From Limnephilus marmoratus (lineage: Eukaryota > Arthropoda > Insecta > Trichoptera > Limnephilidae), in contig OU862922.1 in the NCBI GenBank assembly GCA_917880885.1, positions 23,808,627-23,872,626 of the forward strand: a DNA stretch of 64,000 bases, read 5' to 3'. Position numbers and translations under genes: made by a program. Shown in pieces: positions 32,337-42,175 of the stretch. How positions within the stretch are numbered: position 1 is the stretch's first letter; every line of letters starts with the position of its first letter. The notes beneath the pieces are model-generated. The model did no database searches. It was not told the origin of the DNA and worked only from the letters and a program-made list of their open reading frames with translations.

Positions 32337-35290
32337 GTGATTTTTTTGTAAAGTTGCCTTTTTTGTTCTTTAATCCATCTTTTAATTTTGAGTGTAAAAA
32401 GTTTTTTGTTTTCTTCTTTTTTTAAATCGAGTGAAAGGTGGTTGAATGCTTTTATTGCCTGGTATTTGTGATGTCTTTGTCCAAAGCTTGTGTTTATCGT
32501 CGGTGTTTTTAAGTTTTGTATGTATGCTTGTCTAACTGGTCTATTAATGGTTTGTGTTTGTTGGAGTTTGTGTTTTTGGTCAAAGATATAGTTAAGAAGT
32601 GTTTTTATGTATAATTGTCGTATATCAAGTCCGTCGAACATGTTGAATATTTGGTCTGTGTCAGTCATTCTGTGTTTTTTTAGTATAACCTTTAAGATGG
32701 TTCGCTGTGTGGTTTCCAAATGAACAATAGCTGAGTTCGTTGCTCCTCCCCAAACAATGATTCCATATTCTATTATAGATTGGCAGAGTGCAAAATATAC
32801 TGTTTTCATTTGTTTTAGTTTGTATATGTTTCTTATGTTTAGGAAAAGATGTATTGTTTTGAGGAGTTTATTGGTGATATGATTTATATGATGTGCCCAT
32901 TTGAGATTATGGTCAATTATGATTCCTAGATATTTTATTTGATCTGTTTTTACTATAGCAGGGCAGTCGCAGTTTTTGGTGTTTAAACAATTGTGAATTT
33001 TTATGGTGTTTGTTTTATTTGTTGGCTGTCCCATACTATTTATACTGTACGTTGTGAATTTTGTTTTCGATATATTTAATGTAAGTATGTTTGTGTCTAA
33101 CCATGTTTTCACTCGCGTGATTCCTAATTCTGCTGCATTATACACATTGTTCCAGTCTTTAGATTTGAAGAGTAATACTGTGTCGTCCGCATAACTAATT
33201 ATTTCTCCGTCTATTTCCATATTACAGAGTTCATTTATGTAGATAGTGAATAGCACGGGCCCTAGTATGCTTCCTTGTGGAACTCCATATGTAATTGGCA
33301 GTGGTTTACTAGTATGGTGATTAATTTTAACTCGTTGGGTTCTGTTGCTCATATAACTTTTCATTAGTTGGAGTTCCTTGCCTAAGATACCAAAGTTTTC
33401 TAATTTCTTAAATAGGGTTTTGTGGCAGATTGAATCGAAGGCTTTAGCTAAGTCTAGGTATATTGCTATGCATTTTTGCCCTTGATCTAGGTTGCTATGT
33501 ATATAATCTATTACATATTCTAAAGCTTCTTTGGTACCTCTTTTTTCTCTAAATCCGTATTGTTTATCCGAGATTAATTTGTTTTCTTCAAGGTATTTTA
33601 TAATTTGGTTTTTTAATGCTCTTTCGAAGATCTTTGATAGTGAGTTTAATAATGTGATTGGTCTATAGTTATTTATTTCCATTTTGTCTCCTGCTTTGTA
33701 AATAGGGATCACCAGTCCTTGTTTCAAAGTACTAGGGAAGCAGCTTTGTTTTATACTAAGGTTGATTAAGTGTGTTATTGGTTTTATTATTTCATTTTTT
33801 AATTTCTGAATGCAATCTGTTGTTATCTCATCTAATCCCGGTGCAATATTGTTTTTTAATTTATCGATTATTTTTTCAATTTCCTCCTCCGTAATTGTTT
33901 TTATTGTTCTTAGTTTTGTCTTTTGTGTATTGATGTATGATCGGTTGGTTTGTGTTTGTGTTTTACGGTTTGCTAAAACTTTTCCTATATTTGCAAAAAA
34001 GTTATTCACATGGTTCGCTATTATCTCCGCATTTGTACTGATATCTATTTTTTTTGAATTAATATTTAATTGTTCGATACTATTTTTCTGTTTGTGTTTT
34101 TGTGTGTATGTCACTTCTTTTAATATTTTCCATATAGCTTTTGGGTTGTTGTTTTCTTTTTGTAGTTTTTGTCTATAATATATCTCCTTAGCTACTCTTA
34201 TAATTTTTGTGCAGATATTTCTATATCTTTTATAAAAATTAAGTTGTTCCATGTCATATGGTGTGTTTTTAATTTGTCTGTGTAATTTGTCTCGTTTACG
34301 GATGCAGTTTAATATTCCTTGAGTTATCCATAGTTTTATTTTTTTTGTCTTGTGTGTAAGTGTTATAAGTTTTATATTAGTGTAGTTATTTATTTCTTGT
34401 GTTAACGTAGTTGTGAATTTATCCCAGGCTTCTTCAGCATTCTGTATTCGGTATATTGGATTCCAGTCCATTTTTTTGAGTTTTTCCTTTAAGTTTGGAT
34501 ATTCAGTTATTTTTTTTGAAAATGTTTTATGTTGTTCAGATTTTGTGTTTTCGGTGGCTATTGCTATCATAGTCATGTAATGATCTGTAATTGCGCTTTC
34601 GAGTACTATTGTTTCGGATTTTAGTTTTGACTTGATCATTATATGGTCTATACAGCTACTTGTGTTTTGTGTGACTCGTGTTGGGATATTTATCGTGGGT
34701 TCCAGTCCATGTTGCGCTAGTATTGATAGGTATTCTATGCTTTGCGGGTGTCCATATTGTAAAGTGTTTATGTTTAGGTCTCCTACTATGATGATATTTT
34801 TGATTTTGTTGAGATCAGTTAATGTGCTGTTTAGTGCAGTTAGGAAATTTGTTATGTTATTTTTGGATGGAGATCTATATATAGCTAGGATACAAGTTTC
34901 TTTATCATATGTAATTTTTATGCAGTTAGAGTCTATGATGTTTATTTCTTGTATAGTCGTGTTGATTTTATTACTTGTGTATATGACTACGCCATCATTT
35001 TGGTTTTTGTGCTTCGTTGAGTGGTACGTATTATAGTTTTCAAGTGTTTTAGGTGTATATTTGTCATTCAGCCAGCATTCTGTCAGTACGATGACATCAA
35101 AATTATTTTCAAGTTGTTGGAGGTATAATATAAATTCATCAAAGTTTTTATTGATTGATCTAATGTTTTGATGTAATATTTTGATCCTATTTTTTTTATT
35201 TTTATTGATGTTAGTCCATTGTTTAAAGTCATTAGTACTTGTGCAGTGATGCTGTTTGTCCGAGTCTATGTGTTCCATGTAGTCAGCCAT
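32330..35290 (-). CDS. Non-LTR retrotransposon ORF2: AP-like endonuclease plus reverse transcriptase
   Basis: An uninterrupted 986-residue protein. The apurinic-type endonuclease occupies about residues 30-250 and shows ILHQNIRSI (Asn), TECWL (Glu), YRSPS, GDLNINTL (Asp/Asn), CIDHIM and ITDHY (Asp/His). The reverse transcriptase occupies about 490-800: NNYRPITLL, block A YLDLAKAFDS, GVPQGSILGPVLF and the catalytic YADD in ISYADDTVLL. The C-terminal region has NTSFGQRHHKYQAIKAFNHL, shared with the remnant at 18741-19007. It performs target-primed reverse transcription: it nicks chromosomal DNA and copies its own RNA at the nick. All catalytic residues I can check are present. The stop codon TAA runs straight into a 42-base A-run. 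Confidence 0.95.
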
Positions 35291-35586
35291 GTTGAAGAGT
35301 ATTTATATATCCTATCGTTTTCGTTATATCCTAAACTTGTAGGTATATTAACTGCATTGTTTAGTCCATGATGCAGAAGAAGTAGTTGGTAGTCATCACA
35401 ATGCGGGTGTATCTGTCCAGTGTTTAGCATATTGATTTTGATGTCTCCAATTTGGTACACGTTCCTTACATCTCGTGGTGGGGTTTTCTCATCATCCAGG
35501 GGAAGGGGTGATCTGTCTATAGTTGTTGAAGTAGTGCTGGTATCGGGTGAAGGGTTATCAAATTCTATATCAATTAATTGATCCAT
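35266..35586 (-). CDS. Short middle ORF with an endonuclease-like segment
   Basis: This 106-residue frame lies between ORF1 and ORF2 and overlaps the ORF2 start by 25 bases. Its N-terminal half is acidic and Ser/Thr rich. Its second half, from QIGDIKINML through LLLHHGLNNAVNIPTSLG, lines up with the ORF2 endonuclease segment that runs from GDLNINTL through LAQHGLEPTINIPTRV. It lacks the other endonuclease motifs, so it cannot be an enzyme by itself. It may be a fragment captured from a related element, or a remnant of an older ORF2. Whether it is translated is unknown. Confidence 0.5.
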   Translation of the reverse strand: MDQLIDIEFDNPSPDTSTTSTTIDRSPLPLDDEKTPPRDVRNVYQIGDIKINMLNTGQIHPHCDDYQLLLLHHGLNNAVNIPTSLGYNENDRIYKYSSTWLTTWNT

Positions 35587-35645
35587 TTCTGGTTAAGTGT
35601 ATATTATAATGTAGATTAGGTTAGGTTATCGAGAAAGTGGCAAGA

Positions 35646-36380
35646 TTATATGATTTTACTTTCAAGTTCATAATGATTTTTTATTTCAGTAATTGGTGAG
35701 CCTTCAGATTTTCGAGCCAGTAGTTTTCCGTTTTTGAACCAGATGAATTTAAAATTTTTATCTTTGGCCCTTTTTTTAGTCATCCATAAGAGATTTTTGT
35801 AATATGGCGTCAGGGTATCATTTACGTAAATTTTTTTATTTTCGTCTGCAATCTGAAGGGATACATTGGTATTTTTTTTGCCAATCATCATAGTGATTTT
35901 TTTATTTTCCTCTTTGAAGTTTAAGATTAATCGCGGAGGTTTTGTGTCTGTCGGTTTTAGAAATTTGTACTTGTCCTCCGGTTCTAGGCTTACTCCGAAG
36001 GCAGTAGTGATTCTGTTTGCAATTACTTGAGGTGGTTCGTCAGTCGATATTTTGAAGCCTGTTACCTCCACGCTATTTTTCAATTCATTTTGTTCTGTTG
36101 CAGCTATTTTCATTTCGAGGGCAACAATTCTTTTTTCCTTATTTTCTAGATCCTCTAAAATTTTTTGGTGCTGTTTCGGTAATTCAAGAATTAAATTTAA
36201 TTTTTCATTAATTTCATCATATCTATCGCTAACGAATTGTGTTGATTTTTTTAAATCTGCTAATTCTGTCTCGAATTTTGAGAACATTTGTTTTTTCAAC
36301 TCACCCAGTTTACGGTCAATGTAGTCCGTGAGGGAGTCTACGATTTTTTGTTGCTCCAAGGTAGATCTTGTTGAAGCCAT
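35646..36380 (-). CDS. Non-LTR retrotransposon ORF1 protein (coiled coil, FP25K-like C-terminus)
   Basis: The protein has 244 residues starting MASTRSTLEQQ. I chose this Met because it lies in an AAAATGG context; an upstream in-frame Met would add 33 residues unlike the family. Residues about 15-100 are rich in Leu, Lys and Glu in heptad spacing (coiled coil). About residue 95 onward follows the pattern NSVEVTGF, then a C-terminal part with IYVNDTLTPYYKNLLWMTKK and FIWFKNGKLLARK. That C-terminal layout is shared by ORF1 of many insect non-LTR elements and by the baculovirus FP25K family. The likely role is RNA binding and chaperoning in the retrotransposon RNP. No zinc knuckle is present. It ends 59 bases before the middle ORF. 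Confidence 0.85.
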   Translation of the reverse strand: MASTRSTLEQQKIVDSLTDYIDRKLGELKKQMFSKFETELADLKKSTQFVSDRYDEINEKLNLILELPKQHQKILEDLENKEKRIVALEMKIAATEQNELKNSVEVTGFKISTDEPPQVIANRITTAFGVSLEPEDKYKFLKPTDTKPPRLILNFKEENKKITMMIGKKNTNVSLQIADENKKIYVNDTLTPYYKNLLWMTKKRAKDKNFKFIWFKNGKLLARKSEGSPITEIKNHYELESKII

Positions 36381-36639
36381 TTTAGTGGCAATTATTATAT
36401 ATAATTGATAAATAAATATCCCAGTAGCGAGCGGTGAGTGGCGAGAATAATTAGGTAGCGAGTATAAATGAAACTCCAAGTAGCGAGTTCAATCGGTACG
36501 AACGGCTAGGTGCCGCGGCCTGTATCGGTATCGAGTACGGTGTCACTGCGGTGTACCTACACGACACACGTCAACACAATGCACTATTGAATATGATATA
36601 TTGAATTTTATGATTATTAACAATCGTTTGTATTGAATT

Positions 36640-36974
36640 TATTAATTCACTGTGATTTTAGCTAATTAATACTATGTTTTAAGTTAAAATATCACTTCAC
36701 TTTTTGCTAAATACACTGTTTTAGGTAATTTAGAGTGGACGCGGTTTACAATGACGTTTGTATTTGTCTATGTATCTTATTATGTCGAAAGAGTTGTTGT
36801 TATGATGAAAGAGAAAGGGGCCTTTTTGGCCCGGAGCTCTCTATGTCAATATTTCAAAGAGTCAAAAAGGCCACTTTTCATCCCGGAAAAATATTTAATT
36901 CCCTTGTAAAAATTCTTTGTCCAATATTTTATTCCTAATACCACGCGAGCGAAGCCGCGGGTAAAAGCTAGTTT
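36640..36974 (+). mobile_element. Right part of the Helitron-like element, ending CTAG
   Basis: The segment includes cccggaaaaatatttaattc, a degraded stretch, and the terminal gcgagcgaagccgcgggt followed by aaaagCTAG and T. A CTAG end preceded by a GC-rich palindromic stretch is the Helitron 3' signature and typical for Lepidoptera. It carries no replicase gene and is thus non-autonomous. Confidence 0.65.
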
Positions 36975-38274
36975 ATGTGTATTTATTTTATTGAAGAATG
37001 TCTGTGGCGGTGTGGCATTATTTTTTTTTTAAATTTACAGTTTTATTCATAGATTGATGAAATTTTGCATACTTCATCTTCAAAACTAGAGGAACTAAAT
37101 TTTTACATAAGATTTCGAAAAACCACCCCATTACTATCATCGCTGAAAGCAGTGTTTTGTATAATTTCTTGATGAAATTTTGCAACCTAAACGTTTAAAA
37201 TAAGAGGAAAATATTACTGCAAAACGCAGGGGACTTCAGCTGGTCAATATATAAAGAAAAATCAAGTTGTATTTTTTCTTTAAATGCGTTTATGTGTCTC
37301 AGTATCTCCCTCGCAGCAGCAGCGGCAGATTGGCACCGCTATCAGCCTAGCGCGGTCGCCCACAAGAGGAGGATTTCCCAAATCCTCAATAAATTGGCCT
37401 TATCCCCGCTGAGCTGAGCTGCGAGGCTGCGACAGATAAGGGGATGCCAGGAAGGGATCGGAAACTTGCGAAAATTATTATTAATGTTTGAATTTTGAAA
37501 GTCAAAATAACTCAAGACGAATTCAAAATATTGTAAACTAAAGTATTGAAATGGAGATATTAAAAAAATCTAAATGAATAATATCATATAAATTACGCAG
37601 CATAATTTCTTTTAACTATTAAAAAAATGTGAATAAAACTTGACATGGCGCTTTTATAGCTAAGTCTGACACAAGTATTATTAGATATTTGTTTGTTAAT
37701 AACTTTGGTTAAAAAAAAAAAAAATTAGATAGGTCTAAAAATGATTTCATGATTAAATTATTTTATTTATAAAATTAAGAAAAATCAATTGAAAGCCATA
37801 TGTGCAGCACAGTTCAAATACTGCCGTGCATATATTCAATATTCGAAACCCTGCAAATTACACAGCGTGCCAAGCTTTACGATAAGGTTGACAAAACGCT
37901 GGTATTTTCCAATATTATTCTATTCGACAGGTGTCTAACCGGAATACTGAGCTTCGAAAATAGCCGAACACCAACTGAAAAACCTCGACTACAAAACTTT
38001 TTTCTGCAAAGCTCGATTGCAAATATCGACTTCAATACTAGAAATTAAAAATACCATGAAGAAAATCAAGTTTAAGAACAACATCACAACATGGCTAAGA
38101 AAACATGAAGATAAGGAAATTACAAAAAAAATATATAGATACACGAAAAGTATAACAACAGCACAACAATCTATAGTTCTACAGTATGCCTCGGAACAGG
38201 ACCATGAATATAAAGAACTTTGATTGATGAAAGAAGATTGTTTATATTTTTTCTGTATATATGTTTTTCTTTTG
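36975..38274. other. No recognisable gene
   Basis: A GC-richer patch at 37310-37450 (cctagcgcggtcgcccacaa) stands out and may be a repeat. Frames at 37800-38223 lack motifs. Confidence 0.4.
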
Positions 38275-38690
38275 TCATAATTTTTTTGAAATATTGCTTT
38301 TTTGGTCCATCTTTCATTTTTGTATCTGAATTTATTTTTGTTTTCCTCATTTTTTATATCCAGTGAAAGATTGTTGAACGCTTTTATTGCCTAGTATTTA
38401 TAGTGTCTTCGTCCAGCGCTTGTGTTTACCGTCGGAATTTTTATGTTTTCTATGTACGCCTGTCTGACTGGTCTGTTAGTGATAATTCGTGTTTGTTGAA
38501 ATTTGGTGATAGTTTGTATTTGTCTTTTGTTAAAAAATGTACTTTAGTGGTGTTTAACTATAATTGGCATATATTTAGAACGTCAAACATGTTAAATATT
38601 TGGTGAGTATCAGTCAGTCTATGTTTTACCTCTAAGATGATTTTGTGTTAAATTTCGATATGACCGATAGCTGATTTACTATAATTTTAT
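38275..38690 (-). pseudogene. 5'-truncated remnant of the 32-36 kb LINE family
   Basis: The plus strand closely follows 32345-32770, for example ttgaacgcttttattgcct against ttgaatgcttttattgcct, and gcttgtgtttaccgtcgg against gcttgtgtttatcgtcgg. On the minus strand it therefore encodes the C-terminal end of ORF2 with stops and small gaps. The 5' part is missing beyond 38690. Confidence 0.8.
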
Positions 38691-39348
38691 GTCATGATAA
38701 ATGTAAGTACGTGAAAAAAAATACCGTTGTCTTGACTTCAAACCAATCACAAAAAAATTTCTGCAAACCTAACAAAACACATTTCAGAAAACTTTTTCAG
38801 TATGGCTAAGAAACGTTCAGCCATCGGTATAGCCCAGAGCAGTTAGAAGCAATGCTTTGGTAACCTGCGCTTTATTATTTATGGCAAAACTAAGTCGGCT
38901 CACAGATTGTATCGGACCAATAATATATTGCCGGTATGGAAATTAAGCGGAAATTTATAAGCGGTTCATAATGGAAAGCGTAAATTTGCAGCACTGGCCG
39001 AATGATAGACGCAATGATTAATTCACGAATATTATTTGGTGAGAACGGTTTACTTAAATATAGCCCAGTCTACGAGTTTATTCTTCTCACCCCTGTTTTT
39101 ACTGAATTTTTAAGAAATAAAATTACACTAGAAAAATCAATGTATTTTCATTCCTCATACTTATTAGTTACTATTTTATTAATACCCGGCCTTGCCAAGA
39201 GATTCATTTATTATTTTAGTAAATTTCAACGAACTCTTCGAAAACTTTTTTTCTAATATTGAATATTAATACGAGAAAATATAGTGGCTTTTGTTATTTT
39301 GAAACATTATTTTATAGACATTTGAAATAGCTTGAATGAGAATATTTT
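38691..39348. other. No recognisable feature
   Basis: AT-rich. The frame 39002-39256 has no recognisable family. Confidence 0.4.
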
Positions 39349-39800
39349 TTCGTTAGCTCCACACTGAGGAAAATAACCCCACTCAGGGCCCGTGTCATCT
39401 ATAGGTATGCTGTGTTGAGGGTCTCTTGAGGAAAGGAAGGAGAAGAAGTTCTGAGAAGGAAAAAGGTATAAGGGGTGGGTAGGAATCTGGGGGTAAGTGT
39501 CTCCAGAAGTGAGACACGTATGAATCTATCTCTCTCAATGCGGTGCAAGGCGTTTTTCCGAGAGAGTCCTGCAGGAGATATCAAAAGGTTCCCCTAAACC
39601 AGTCTATCCCGATCCGGCCTGCCACGCAGCTGGCGGGCAGAAGCACACACCACCAAGATTAGGACAAACCTAAACCCATGAACCCGGCACCTCTCCAAAG
39701 TCACCAAACGAAGCGAACCATTTGGGCAAAGGTTTTGGTTATCCAATAAATGGTTACCGGGGCGGCGATACCCATACCTGCCTCCCAAATTACTAAAATT
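39349..39800 (-). mobile_element. SINE-like repeat B, full-length degraded copy
   Basis: Its order is the same as at 4419-4880: tail at 39357-39440, ggggtgggtaggaatctggg in the middle and ggttatccaataaatggtta at the head end. Confidence 0.75.
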
Positions 39801-40939
39801 TATGTACTAAAAATAGTTAGTTAAAGAGAGAGATATTAAAAAAAAAAAAAAAACAGAGCGGCACACCTCACTGCAACACGAGAGGTTTCGTGCTTTAAAA
39901 GAAAGATCAGTATCAAATGTAATATAAATAGATCAAGCCAAGTGTATCTAATGTAATATCACATTCATATCATAAATATAATAATATGAATGTGCAGAAC
40001 TTTAATTATGTTTTCATAAAGTATCATTTAATTTAAAATGAAGTACGTACTACCCTAATAAAAGAGTTGAGAGTTTTTGGGTTCCCAGAATGTGAAACGA
40101 AATCCAATCAAAGATAATATGACATTAAATGAAAATTACATCAAAGAAAATGAGTTGTTTAGGACATTCAATGGAATGGAAGGAAGATGACTCACTTCAG
40201 TTTGGGTATTACCAAAAATAACAATAAAATCAGCGGATATTAAGGATAATAAACTCAAACGGAAACCGCCCAAACCAAACCAATAACCGGAAGATCTTTA
40301 TTGTCAAGCCTAAAGATATCGGCGTTTTTACCAAACCGAAATCGGCTCGTTTGATATACGATACCCTTGATAGCGGATTTTTCGTGGGAACTTTATCTGT
40401 CTTTTGCGGGTAACTTGTAAAACATTGTTCCTTTATAGATTTTAATTACACATATGAAAAAAATAATAATCATAAAAAAGCTTTGATGCCCGCCATTACC
40501 AATTTTCTGGATTTACACAGAATTTAAAATAAGTTAATAACCGGTTGTGATAGCAAATATATTTCGTGTTCTGCAAAAAATAGCAATTGGAAACCAAAAT
40601 ACTTTAAACATATAGACAAGGTTTTAAAAAAATACAAACACAACACAACAACAATAGTTAGTGCCAGACGTCAAGTTTAATTTTGCTCCGTAAAAATAGT
40701 GGAATAAAACGCAAAAAAAGTTTATTTTTATCGTTAAAAACTGGTGTAACAGTGCATCACTGTGCTGCGGTAATTCTGGAGCTAATATTATGTACGTACT
40801 GAACCATTTTCATAAGAGAAACTGATTTTATAAAATCAAATAACTGTGTTTTTGAACAACTTGTATGGTTTACCTACATATGGTATATTTATGCTACCTT
40901 TCAATAGAGGGCAGTAAATACCTACATACAGTAATAAAA
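39801..40939. other. No recognisable feature
   Basis: AT-rich DNA before the 41-45 kb LINE. The true 5' end of that LINE may lie in its last 200 bases. Confidence 0.4.
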
Positions 40940-41095
40940 TTAATTAAGTTGCTCTACTGATCAACAGATGGCAATGCATGCGTAATTTGCAAAAGAAAAT
41001 ATTTTAATACAACTATTGCCCAATAATAGATGGTGATAGTTATAAAAATTAAAATAATATTTATTTTTTTAATAAATAAAAGTAAATAATTTAAA

Positions 41096-42175
41096 ATGAC
41101 TTCCCTAACTCCAGAAGAGAGGTTGAAAAATGCAAAAAATTTAATGAAAAATTTTAATAAGACATTAACATCTAACATCTTGTCAAAGGATCAAAAAACC
41201 TCCCTAACTGAGGCAATGTGTGAAATGTTGAACCACATTGAAGCCATGGTCCAGGAATACAAGGCACCAACTACCAAAGAAGGGGAGGGACTCGACAGAT
41301 TGTATCAGTCATTATACAAAATTGATAAGAACATTGAAGATTTAAAATTAAATATTGAGTCTAAATCGTATGCTGAAATTACGAAATATGGTAAATCTAT
41401 TGAAGAACCAAGTAAATGTAAGAAACATGAACCTGTCATCATTATTAAGCCGAAAGATAAGGATCAAAAAAATATGGTAACAAAGGATGAAATAAAACAA
41501 AACATAGATCCTGTTAATTTTGGTGTTACTGGAATTAGAAATTTTAAACAAGGAGCAGTAATAGTGGAGTGCAAGAACGTAGCTGCAATACAAAAGATGG
41601 AGGAGCAAATAATTTCAAAGATAGGTGACAAATATGATGTAAAAATCCCGCAAGAAAAAAATCCATCTGTCAAAATTATAGGCTTAACCGAAAAATATTC
41701 TTTTGAAGAAATGGAAAGGACAATTAAGTGTCAAAATGAGTTTATTTTTGAACAGCACTCAAAAATAAAAGTAACATTTGTAAAAGAAACAAAAAATCTA
41801 CGAAATCAAACAAGCTACACCATATATGCTGACGTTGACGGAAAGACATACCACAGGATGTTAAAGGAAGAAAAAATAAATATTGGATGGGACAGATGCA
41901 GGGTCTTTGATAATTTAAATATCATGAGATGTTTTAAATGTAATGGGTTTAATCACAAGGCTATAGATTGCAGAAACCTAAAATCTTGTCCAAAATGCGC
42001 AAAACATCATGATGTTAAAGATTGCACCGAGGAGGATATTCAGTGCATCAATTGTATAATGACTAGCAATAGATTAGGACTGAAACTAAATAGTGGTCAC
42101 TCAGCCATGAGCAAGGAATGCCCAATTTATAAAAGAAAACTAGAAGCAAAAATGAGCAGAATCTCTTTTTTATAA
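41096..42175 (+). CDS. Non-LTR retrotransposon ORF1 (Gag-like, zinc knuckles)
   Basis: A 359-residue, Lys-rich protein. Residues about 1-110 are predicted helical and charged; the middle is an RNA-recognition-like region with FGVTGIRNFKQGAVIVECKN and later YTIYADVDGKTYHRML. Near the C-terminus are cysteine knuckles: CFKCNGFNHKAIDC fits CX2CX4HX4C, followed by CPKCAKHHDVKDC and a looser CINC...GH...C. This is the usual nucleic-acid-binding arrangement of Jockey/I/CR1-type Gag proteins. It ends SRISFL with TAA at 42173-42175. The last two sense codons form part of a slippery sequence. The start ATG is the first in frame, in aaaATGa context. Confidence 0.9.
   Translation: MTSLTPEERLKNAKNLMKNFNKTLTSNILSKDQKTSLTEAMCEMLNHIEAMVQEYKAPTTKEGEGLDRLYQSLYKIDKNIEDLKLNIESKSYAEITKYGKSIEEPSKCKKHEPVIIIKPKDKDQKNMVTKDEIKQNIDPVNFGVTGIRNFKQGAVIVECKNVAAIQKMEEQIISKIGDKYDVKIPQEKNPSVKIIGLTEKYSFEEMERTIKCQNEFIFEQHSKIKVTFVKETKNLRNQTSYTIYADVDGKTYHRMLKEEKINIGWDRCRVFDNLNIMRCFKCNGFNHKAIDCRNLKSCPKCAKHHDVKDCTEEDIQCINCIMTSNRLGLKLNSGHSAMSKECPIYKRKLEAKMSRISFL

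Larger units (their letters stand above)
31930..36600 (-). mobile_element. Near-intact non-LTR retrotransposon, CR1/Jockey group, minus strand
   Basis: The element carries, in minus-strand order, a 5' UTR of uncertain start (near 36600), ORF1, a short middle ORF, ORF2 with endonuclease and reverse transcriptase, and a 3' UTR with a hairpin ending in an A-run (18 T on the plus strand at 31930-31947). ORF1 and ORF2 have no stops, so this is probably a young copy. It appears to sit inside a Helitron-like element (left end 31590, right end near 36974). I could not identify a target-site duplication. The exact clade was not determined. Relatives lie at 18.6-20.6 kb and 38.3-38.7 kb. Confidence 0.9.

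Noticed and set aside
33810..35036. Plus-strand frames inside the 32-35 kb ORF2
   Set aside because: Antisense by-products of the retrotransposon ORF2; rich in Phe, Ile, Val as expected from the complement.
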